From NCBI GenBank assembly GCA_034433795.1, contig DAOUAE010000074.1, positions 1 through 9,452 on the forward strand: a stretch of DNA of 9,452 bases, read 5' to 3'. How positions within the stretch are numbered: position 1 is the stretch's first letter; each line of letters opens with the position of its first letter. This stretch comes from DAOUAE01 sp034433795. GTDB lineage: Bacteria > Chloroflexota > UBA6077 > FW602-bin22 > DAOUAE01. Shown piece by piece: positions 1 through 4,884 of the stretch. Under the pieces are notes generated by a model that searched no databases, was not told where the DNA came from, and was given only the letters and a program-made list of their open reading frames with translations. The position numbers were made by a program, and so were the translations under genes.

Positions 1-163
1 GGTCGGCCACCCAGACGCTATCATATCCCAGATCCTCGGCCAGCCGGGCCACGGTCAGACTGTCCTGCGGGTCCAGGGTCTCGTAGCAGGGCGTCCGGAA
101 GGTGAAGACGCCCGGGTTGGCGAAGAGAGGGAGACAGACACCGAACAACACACGCTGGTCCAC
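1..163 (-). CDS. LLM-class (luciferase-like) flavin-dependent monooxygenase, N-terminal part only
   Basis: Only the first 54 codons are in the window; the gene continues past the left edge. The start is a GTG at 163-161, preceded by a GGGGAAGG ribosome site about 4 bases upstream. An in-frame stop at 184-182 rules out a longer protein, and the nearby ATG at 176-174 is out of frame. The translation opens with a beta strand (VLFGVCLPLF), then a loop and a helix ending in ARLAEDLGYDSVWVAD. This is the usual first beta-alpha unit of the bacterial luciferase-like TIM barrel (F420- or FMN-dependent oxidoreductases). The cofactor and substrate cannot be judged from this fragment. It lies 18 bases after the VOC gene on the same strand and is probably cotranscribed with it. 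Family call: fairly confident; reaction unknown. Confidence 0.75.
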   Translation of the reverse strand, partial: MDQRVLFGVCLPLFANPGVFTFRTPCYETLDPQDSLTVARLAEDLGYDSVWVAD

Positions 164-181
164 GACCTTCCCCCATGGCGA

Positions 182-703
182 TCAGCCAGCCTCCGTCGAC
201 CCGCCGGCCGGCGGATAGGTGAAATCAGGCGGCCGCCGCTGGCGCGGAGCCTCGATGAGCTCGACGATAACTCCCAGTTGGGCCTCGGTGTCCAGATAGG
301 CGAAGCCGCCGTCGCCCGTGAGACCATAGCCGCGCCCGCTCTGGAGGACAGCGAAGCCCGCCGCCTGGGCGGCCTGCAGCGCCCGGTCGAGATTCGGCAC
401 GTAGAGACCGACATGGTGGAGCCCCTCACCGCAGCGGGCCAGGAACTCGTCGTAGATCGAGGGGCCACGCAGCGGTTGGAGAAGCTCCAGCATCAGCGAG
501 CCAACCTGGGCGAAGGCCACCCGCATGGCGAAGTCGGCCGGCCGACCACGATAGGTCATGTCCCTGACGATCGGGGCGCTGAAGGTGTAGACCCGCCAGG
601 GGCCGACGCCGAGGCTCGTCCAGTAGCGGGCCAGGGCCGTCTCCAGGTCGCGCACCACCACACAGACCTGATCGATCCGGTCGAGGCGAAACCGGTGAGA
701 CAT
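182..703 (-). CDS. VOC-fold protein, methylmalonyl-CoA epimerase/glyoxalase-like
   Basis: 173 residues, complete. The frame stays open upstream to 841, but the ATG at 703-701 is chosen because a GGAGG site lies 7 bases before it and homology begins at residue 7. Two babbab repeats of the vicinal-oxygen-chelate fold are visible: residues 8-75 (RIDQVCVVVRDLE to LMLELLQP) and 94-150 (GLHHVGLYVPNLDRAL to VIVELIE). The segment ELLQPLRGP...GEGLHHVGLYV resembles methylmalonyl-CoA epimerases. By alignment the four metal ligands would be Gln12, Glu73, His97 and Glu148. The first position is usually His in bacterial members, while Gln is found there in human glyoxalase I. A divalent-metal isomerase, lyase or dioxygenase role is possible, but the substrate is unknown. 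No signal peptide is seen, so it should be cytoplasmic. It is the first gene of a unit with the flavin monooxygenase downstream. Confidence 0.85.
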   Translation of the reverse strand: MSHRFRLDRIDQVCVVVRDLETALARYWTSLGVGPWRVYTFSAPIVRDMTYRGRPADFAMRVAFAQVGSLMLELLQPLRGPSIYDEFLARCGEGLHHVGLYVPNLDRALQAAQAAGFAVLQSGRGYGLTGDGGFAYLDTEAQLGVIVELIEAPRQRRPPDFTYPPAGGSTEAG

Positions 704-723
704 CTCTCGCCCTCCGGCCCCAT

Positions 724-752
724 AGTCTACCGCCACCCGCCCGCCCGCGCAA
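724..752 (-). promoter_or_regulatory. Possible promoter of the VOC/monooxygenase unit
   Basis: On the minus strand a weak -35 TTGCGC (752-747) is separated by 17 bases from TAGACT (729-724). Transcription would start near 717, leaving a short leader that holds just the GGAGG ribosome site before the ATG at 703. The -35 matches poorly (3 of 6) and the -10 moderately (4 of 6), so this is tentative. Confidence 0.3.
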
Positions 753-772
753 TCGGGAGACAGCCAGGAGAA

Positions 773-807
773 CCGTCGGCGCCGCAGACTGCCCTTGCCG
801 CCGACGG
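773..807. repeat. 9-bp inverted repeat in the divergent promoter region
   Basis: CCGTCGGCG (773-781) and CGCCGACGG (799-807) are perfect reverse complements separated by 17 bases. The repeat lies between the divergent VOC and lipM genes and overlaps the only -35 candidate for lipM. It could be an operator or a leader hairpin. In such GC-rich DNA a 9-bp GC repeat is not strong evidence. Confidence 0.35.
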
Positions 808-824
808 CGTCGGTGGGGCAGAAT
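795..824 (+). promoter_or_regulatory. Weak candidate promoter of lipM-like gene
   Basis: TTGCCG (795-800), an 18-base spacer and CAGAAT (819-824) precede the ATG at 855 by 30 bases. Each hexamer matches the sigma-70 consensus at only four positions. The call rests mainly on placement in a divergent gap of about 150 bases that must hold a plus-strand promoter. Confidence 0.25.
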
Positions 825-854
825 TGAAGTACTGCCGGCACCCGGTGGATCCTG

Positions 855-1685
855 ATGACGGCGCTTCTCTGTCGCGATCTGGGGCTCGAATGGGGCGAGG
901 GCCCCCTGCAGATGGCCAGCGACGAGGCCCTGATCCTCGGCCTCCAGGCCGGGACCAGCCCGCCGACTCTGCGCTGCTACGCCTGGACCCGTCCGGCCGT
1001 CTCGCTGGGCTGCGCCCAGCCGGCCAGCGACCTTGATCCGCTGGCCTGCCAGACCCGGGGCGTGACCATCGTCCGCCGGGCCTCGGGCGGCACCGCCGTC
1101 CTCCATCAGGCCGCCCTGGGCTTCTCGCTGGTTCTGCCGGCCGGCCTTCCCCCAGCCGTACCCGACCTCATCGAGGCCTACCGCCTCCTCGGCCAGGGGC
1201 TCCAGGCCGGCCTGGCCCGCCTGGGCCTCAACGCCGACCTCATCCCCCCTGAGCGGGCCCGGACCAACGGCCATCTCCCCCCGCTGGCCCAGCGGGCCTG
1301 CTTCGCCGGCACGGTTCCCTACGAACTGGCCCTCCAGGGGCGCAAACTGGTCGGCCTGGCCCAGGTCCGCCGCCGGGGCGTGGCCCTCCTCCACGGCATT
1401 CTCTACCTGGCGCCGGTGGCCGCCGACCTGGCCTGGCTCCTCCAGGCCGACCCGGCCGACCGGGCCGCCCTGGCCGCCTATCTGGCCGCCCATATCGGTG
1501 ATCTCCAGACCGCCACCGGCCGGACCTTCGCGCCAGAGACGGTGGCTGAGGCCCTCGCCGCCGGCCTGGCCGACACCCTCGGCCTGATCCTCACCCCTGG
1601 CGCCTACACGTCCGAGGAGGAGGCCACCCGTCAGCGCCTGCTCTCGGAGAAGTACACCCAGCCGGCCTGGACGGCCCGCCGCTGA
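855..1685 (+). CDS. lipM: LipM-like octanoyl-[carrier protein]:protein octanoyltransferase (lipoate ligase A/BPL fold)
   Basis: 276 residues, close to the 278 of Bacillus subtilis LipM and collinear with it by recall. Visible blocks are QMASDEALILG (19-29), PPTLRCYAW (36-44), VRRASGGTAVLH (73-84, the acyl-binding RRxTGG-type motif with Ser in place of Thr), IEAYRLLGQGL (106-116), CFAGTVPYEL (149-158) and GRKLVGLAQVRRRGVALLHG (162-181). Cys149 falls where LipM has its catalytic Cys150, and Lys164 is the conserved lysine of the fold. The expected reaction is transfer of octanoyl from acyl carrier protein to a lipoyl domain (GcvH in B. subtilis), the first step of lipoate assembly; LipA would insert sulfur. 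A LipL amidotransferase or lipoate ligase role is the alternative. The protein is cytoplasmic. GGTGGAT precedes the ATG. The stop lies 5 bp from the convergent permease stop. Confidence 0.82.
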   Translation: MTALLCRDLGLEWGEGPLQMASDEALILGLQAGTSPPTLRCYAWTRPAVSLGCAQPASDLDPLACQTRGVTIVRRASGGTAVLHQAALGFSLVLPAGLPPAVPDLIEAYRLLGQGLQAGLARLGLNADLIPPERARTNGHLPPLAQRACFAGTVPYELALQGRKLVGLAQVRRRGVALLHGILYLAPVAADLAWLLQADPADRAALAAYLAAHIGDLQTATGRTFAPETVAEALAAGLADTLGLILTPGAYTSEEEATRQRLLSEKYTQPAWTARR

Positions 1686-1690
1686 TGGCC

Positions 1691-2476
1691 TCAGGCCGAG
1701 GCGCCGGTGTAGTGGCGGAGCCCGTAGCGCCAGAAGGCCGAGGCCACCCCAAAGAGCCCGACCGCCAGGACGAGCGCCAGGGCCAGGTTCTCGACCGTCA
1801 GCCGCCCGGTCAGCGCCTCGGCCGGAACGGTGGTGGCGAAGGCCACCGGCACCAGGAAGGTCAGCACCACCCGCAGCCAGTCCGGATACAGGCTCACCGG
1901 CAGCCGCCCGGCCTCGTAGAGACTGCCGAAGATGACCATGATGTTCTCGACCCGGACGACCCAGAAGGTGAGTGTGGCCAGGATGAGCCGGAAGCTGTAG
2001 ACGATGATCACCCCGGCCGCCAGGACCAGGACGAAGAGCAGAACCTGTCCCAATCCCACCCGCGCCCCGTACTGGAGCCCGCCCGTCACCACCAGGGCCA
2101 GCCCGACCACGACATCAGCCAGCCGCCAGACCGCCACCTGCCGGATGCTCACCAGGAACTGGGCCGAGACCGGCTTGGTCAGGACAAAGTCCAGCGTCCC
2201 CTCCCGGACGTCGCGCATCAGCCGCTCGAAACTCGGCCCGATGACCATGCCCATCAGCCCGGCCACGGTTTGAAAGACGCCCAGCAGGACCACCAGCTCC
2301 GCCGCCTCCCAGCCGCCCAGGCTGCGGGTGTGCTGGAAGACCACCGCCAGCCCGGCCAGGGCCGTCCCGACCGAGAGGAGCGTCTGCAAGGCCTGGAGCA
2401 GGAAGTTGACCCGGTACTCCAGTTCGTTGAGGAGCCCGACCCAGAAGAACAGCCCGAGCAGACGGAGCGCCCGCAT
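1691..2476 (-). CDS. ABC-2 type transporter permease, second of pair
   Basis: 261 residues. This is an integral membrane protein of the ABC-2 permease family (PF06182-like), typically about 260-270 residues with six transmembrane helices. A cytoplasmic N-terminal helix (RALRLLGLFFWVGLLNELEYRVNF) is followed by hydrophobic segments near 31-50, 58-80, 117-133, 143-167 and 225-248. The segment GPSFERLMRDVREGTLDFVLTKPVSAQFLVSIRQ (80-113) is the characteristic cytoplasmic loop between helices, with the R.G.LDF.L.KP pattern. It should pair with the next permease upstream as a heterodimer driven by the ATPase at 3298-4302. The ATG (2476-2474) directly follows the TGA of the upstream permease (TGAATG), so translation is probably coupled. 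The substrate is unknown. Known relatives export drugs, antibiotics or viologens, or have unknown roles. Confidence 0.85.
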   Translation of the reverse strand: MRALRLLGLFFWVGLLNELEYRVNFLLQALQTLLSVGTALAGLAVVFQHTRSLGGWEAAELVVLLGVFQTVAGLMGMVIGPSFERLMRDVREGTLDFVLTKPVSAQFLVSIRQVAVWRLADVVVGLALVVTGGLQYGARVGLGQVLLFVLVLAAGVIIVYSFRLILATLTFWVVRVENIMVIFGSLYEAGRLPVSLYPDWLRVVLTFLVPVAFATTVPAEALTGRLTVENLALALVLAVGLFGVASAFWRYGLRHYTGASA

Positions 2477-3301
2477 TCAGGCCCCCACCGCCGTGTACCG
2501 GCGCAGCCCCGCCGCCCAGAGCAGCCGGAAGAGGACCACCGCCCCGGCCAGCCAGAGAACCTGCCCCAGAAAGCCGGCCACCAGCGCCCCACCCTCCACC
2601 CGTCCCAGCAGGACCTCAATGGGAAACGCGAGCATCAGCCGGAAGGGCAGGACCTCGGCCAGCGCCCGCAGCGGCCCCGGCAGAAGCCCCACCGGGGCGA
2701 TCTGGCCCGAGGTCAGAACCAGAACCACAAAGTACACCTGGTTGATGGCCGAGACCCGGCTGGTCCAGAAGGCGGCCAGGGCCAGCGTGTACTCGAGCAG
2801 CCAGCGCAGAGCCGCCGCCAGAATCACCGCCAGCGCGCCCAGCCCCACCTGGGCAGGTGTGAGGGTCCAGCGCGGCTGAAAGGCCAGGCTCAGTCCGCCG
2901 AGCGCCGGCAGCACCACGCTCAGCGTCAGGAGTTTGTAGGTCAGATTGTCGGCCAGGTGGAAGTGCATCGGGTGGGCCGGCTTGAGGAGTTTGGCCGAGA
3001 GGTTCCCCTGACGGATCTCCCAGTCGTACTCGTGCATGATCCAGGTGAACGTGGCGTGGTTGACCAGCATCAGGGTGAGGTAGTAGGCGGCGAAATCGGC
3101 GGCCGTGTAGCCTCCCACCTGACCGGCCCCGGCCACCGTCCGCCAGACCACCAGGTAGATCACCGGCTGGATGACCAGCCCCAGCAGCCAGATAAGCAGC
3201 GAGACCCGGTACTGCAGCTGGATGGCCAGGGTGGCCCGGAAAGCCGCCCGGTAGAGGCGGGCCAGGTCGACCAGCGTCCCGGTCACCGCTCGCCCGCTCA
3301 C
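2477..3301 (-). CDS. ABC-2 type transporter permease, first of pair
   Basis: 274 residues starting at a GTG (3301-3299) that overlaps the ATPase stop codon by four bases (GTGA). This overlap fixes the start and implies translational coupling. Membrane segments are visible near 34-54 (LLIWLLGLVIQPVIYLVVW), 67-85, 121-140, 151-180, 185-210 and 240-265. The loop MHEYDWEIRQGNLSAKLLKPAHPMHFHLADN (89-119) holds the IRQGNLS..LLKP pattern that matches the REGTLDF.L.KP loop of the other permease, so the two are paralogues of one family. It forms the export channel with that permease and the ATPase. The compact operon of one ATPase and two different permeases is the usual arrangement for this family. 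The substrate cannot be inferred. Confidence 0.85.
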   Translation of the reverse strand: MSGRAVTGTLVDLARLYRAAFRATLAIQLQYRVSLLIWLLGLVIQPVIYLVVWRTVAGAGQVGGYTAADFAAYYLTLMLVNHATFTWIMHEYDWEIRQGNLSAKLLKPAHPMHFHLADNLTYKLLTLSVVLPALGGLSLAFQPRWTLTPAQVGLGALAVILAAALRWLLEYTLALAAFWTSRVSAINQVYFVVLVLTSGQIAPVGLLPGPLRALAEVLPFRLMLAFPIEVLLGRVEGGALVAGFLGQVLWLAGAVVLFRLLWAAGLRRYTAVGA

Positions 3302-4302
3302 GGGGCGATCCCCTCCTGAAAGACCCGGTCGATAACCGCCTCGACCGGCGGGTCCTCGACGGTGAGATCGGCCACCCGGACCTGGCTGAGCAGCCGGGCG
3401 GTGACCTCGGGGGCCTGGTCTTTGGGCACCCGCAGGTAGAGGCGGGTCCCCTCACCCAGGGCGCCGTCGAGCGGCTCGCCAAAGGCTCGCCAGTCGATCC
3501 GGGCCGGGTCCTCGCCCTCCTCGAGAGCGACGGCCAGGATTTTGAACGGCGCCAGCCGGGCGGCCAGGGCGCCCAGGGCTCCGTCGTAGAGGAGGCGGCC
3601 GTGGTGGATGACGATGACCCGCGGGCAGAGGCTGGTGACGTCAGCCATATAGTGGCTGGTCAGGAGGACCGTGGCCCCGGTCCGCCGGTTGTACTCGCGG
3701 ATGAAACGCCGGATGCGCTCCTGCATGGTCACATCGAGCCCGATGGTCGGCTCGTCGAGGAAGAGGACGCGCGGCCGGTGCAGGAGGGCCGCCGCCAGCT
3801 CGCAGCGCATGCGCTCGCCCAGACTCAACTGCCGGACCGGTTTGGGCAGGAGGTCTCCCAGGTCGAGGAGGTCGGTCAGCTCGGCCAGCGCCGTCCGGAA
3901 GGCGCGCTCGGAGAGGCCGTAGATCGCCTGGTTGACAAGCATGGTGTCGATGACCGGGAGGTCCCAGTAGAGTTGATTGCGCTGGCCCATAATCAGGGTC
4001 ATCTGCTGGAGATAGGCCCGCTCGCGCCGCCAGGGAATGTGGCCCAGGACGCGGGCCTCGCCGCCGGTCGGGTGGAGCAGGCCGGCCAGCATCTTGAGGG
4101 TGGTGGTCTTGCCGGCGCCGTTGGGACCGAGGAAGCCAACGATCTCGCCGGCCTCGATGGTGAACGTGATATCGGTGACCGCCGGCACAATCCGCGTCCG
4201 GCGGCGGACCAGCCCCCGCAGAGCCGCCCGCAGACCGCCCTCGCGCTCGGCGACGGTGTAATGTTTGGTCAGGTGACGGACCTCGATGACCGGCTCGCCC
4301 AC
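3298..4302 (-). CDS. ABC-2 transporter ATP-binding protein
   Basis: 334 residues, a single nucleotide-binding domain with a C-terminal extension. Walker A is GPNGAGKT at 59-66, a Q-loop Gln lies at 107-110, the signature LSLGE is at 159-163, Walker B VLFLDEP is at 179-185 (Asp183, Glu184) and the switch His is His217 (TSHY). All catalytic residues are present. An insert (about 20-40, basic, LRAALRGLVRRRTR) before the first core strand is typical of ATPases that pair with ABC-2 permeases of this kind. The C-terminal 90 residues (after DGALGALAARL) resemble the extra domain of NatA/DrrA-like subunits. The start is GTG at 4302-4300, with GGGGAG 8 bases upstream. It is the first gene of the three-gene exporter operon and overlaps the next gene by four bases. 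Confidence 0.92.
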   Translation of the reverse strand: MGEPVIEVRHLTKHYTVAEREGGLRAALRGLVRRRTRIVPAVTDITFTIEAGEIVGFLGPNGAGKTTTLKMLAGLLHPTGGEARVLGHIPWRRERAYLQQMTLIMGQRNQLYWDLPVIDTMLVNQAIYGLSERAFRTALAELTDLLDLGDLLPKPVRQLSLGERMRCELAAALLHRPRVLFLDEPTIGLDVTMQERIRRFIREYNRRTGATVLLTSHYMADVTSLCPRVIVIHHGRLLYDGALGALAARLAPFKILAVALEEGEDPARIDWRAFGEPLDGALGEGTRLYLRVPKDQAPEVTARLLSQVRVADLTVEDPPVEAVIDRVFQEGIAP

Positions 4303-4332
4303 CGGTGGCGCTCCCCGGACCTTCTCCCCCCT

Positions 4333-4338
4333 GTTATA
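4333..4338 (-). promoter_or_regulatory. Extended -10 promoter of the ABC-2 exporter operon
   Basis: On the minus strand the sequence TGGTATAAC (4341-4333) holds a -10 of TATAAC (5 of 6 consensus) with the upstream TGN of an extended -10 element. A poor -35 (GTGACC, 19-base spacer) is the best upstream match. Transcription should start near 4326, giving a leader of about 24 bases that carries GGGGAG before the GTG at 4302. It is the only AT-rich spot in this gap. Confidence 0.55.
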
Positions 4339-4370
4339 CCACAGAGCGGCAGCCGGCGGTCACCACCCGA

Positions 4371-4386
4371 GGCGGCGCGCGCCGCC
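4371..4386. repeat. 16-bp perfect palindrome between GYD gene and ABC operon
   Basis: GGCGGCGCGCGCCGCC is its own reverse complement. It lies about 45 to 60 bases upstream of the predicted ABC-operon transcription start and about 65 bases after the GYD stop. It may be an operator site for a dimeric regulator or part of a GC hairpin ending the GYD transcript. It is made only of G and C, so chance is a real alternative. Confidence 0.35.
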
Positions 4387-4436
4387 CCGGCGACGGCTCT
4401 CCGGCCCCGACGGCCAGACGGCGAGCCGGTGGGCGC

Positions 4437-4451
4437 CCGGCCACGGGCCGG
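4437..4451 (-). terminator. Short stem-loop directly after the GYD gene
   Basis: CCGGCC (4437-4442) and GGCCGG (4446-4451) form a 6-bp stem with a 3-base loop starting at the base next to the GYD stop codon. There is no T-run after it, so it would be a weak terminator at best. Confidence 0.25.
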
Positions 4452-4745
4452 TCAGGGCAGGGTGGCGGCGATCTGGCGGAACTCCTCCTCGCTGAAGGCC
4501 CGGAGCGTCTCGGTGCGGATATCGCCCTGGGCGGCGATGGTCAGAACGGCCCGCGCGTAGGCCTCGTCGGAGGGAAAGTCGCTGATAGCCACCAGGTCGT
4601 AGCGGCCCAGGACCAGGTACACCGCCCTGACCTCGCCCCCAGCCGCCCGCACCGCCTCGCGGGCCGCCGCCAGTCGGGACGGCGCCTCCTTGACCGTCCG
4701 GATCCCCTGCTCGGTGAAGTTGATGAGCGTGATATAGGTCGGCAT
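4452..4745 (-). CDS. GYD domain protein
   Basis: 97 residues, complete and typical in length for the GYD family (PF08734). The ATG at 4745-4743 is preceded by GGGAG with 5-base spacing; the longer open frame to 5006 runs through non-coding DNA and the amylase 3' end and is not believed. The protein starts PTYITLINFTEQGIRTVKEAPSRL, contains the family core GRYDLVAISDFPSDEAYARAV at 48-68 (here with Arg inside the G-Y-D motif), and ends TLRAFSEEEFRQIAATLP. It should be a small ferredoxin-like alpha/beta fold, cytoplasmic and probably oligomeric. The biochemical function of the family is not established. It has its own promoter upstream and is separated from both neighbours by gaps of about 140-150 bases, so it is probably monocistronic. 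Confidence 0.88.
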   Translation of the reverse strand: MPTYITLINFTEQGIRTVKEAPSRLAAAREAVRAAGGEVRAVYLVLGRYDLVAISDFPSDEAYARAVLTIAAQGDIRTETLRAFSEEEFRQIAATLP

Positions 4746-4760
4746 CGCACTCCCTCCCCT

Positions 4761-4781
4761 CGCCCGGATAGCGTCCGGGCG
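4761..4781 (-). promoter_or_regulatory. 5'-UTR hairpin of the GYD gene
   Basis: CGCCCGGA (4761-4768) and TCCGGGCG (4774-4781) are perfect 8-bp arms with a 5-base loop. In the minus-strand transcript predicted to start near 4785, the stem would begin about four bases from the 5' end and finish beside the GGGGAGGGAG ribosome site. It could protect the mRNA 5' end or modulate ribosome access. Confidence 0.55.
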
Positions 4782-4791
4782 CCTCCCCGGT

Positions 4792-4820
4792 AGCATAAAG
4801 GCAGACCGACCTTCTGTCAA
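4792..4820 (-). promoter_or_regulatory. Sigma-70-type promoter of the GYD gene
   Basis: A perfect -35 TTGACA (4820-4815), an optimal 17-base spacer and the -10 TATGCT (4797-4792, 4 of 6) lie on the minus strand. Predicted transcription start is near 4785, 40 bases before the ATG at 4745. This is the best promoter in the window. Confidence 0.75.
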
Positions 4821-4823
4821 CTC

Positions 4824-4853
4824 CCGGGCGGGCCTGTGTCCAGGCCCGCCCGG
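4824..4853 (-). terminator. 13-bp stem-loop terminating the mal/amylase operon
   Basis: CCGGGCGGGCCTG (4824-4836) and CAGGCCCGCCCGG (4841-4853) are perfect reverse complements with a 4-base loop. The stem begins 31 bases after the amylase stop codon, where an operon terminator is expected. There is no T-run behind it on the minus strand, so it would be a U-tract-less terminator or a 3'-end-stabilising hairpin. The -35 box of the GYD promoter begins 3 bases beyond it. Confidence 0.6.
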
Positions 4854-4884
4854 ACCGGTCGGGTCAGGACCGCCCCTCAGACCG

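Noticed and set aside
426..1493. Minus-strand open frame of 355 codons opposite lipM
   Set aside because: It has a glycine/glutamine/alanine-rich shadow composition, and the plus strand carries the LipM motifs. Its end is the VOC gene read out of frame.
1663..1698. Possible bidirectional terminator between lipM and the convergent permease (CGGCCTG/CAGGCCG)
   Set aside because: The stem is only 7 bp with a 22-base loop, lies inside both coding ends and has no T-run. It is not strong enough to call in this base composition.
1685..3319. Long plus-strand open frame of 544 codons opposite the ABC-2 permeases
   Set aside because: Its translation is low-complexity (rich in Q, P, G, R, H, D) with no recognisable domain, while the opposite strand encodes two clear permeases. 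It is a shadow frame of GC-rich coding DNA.
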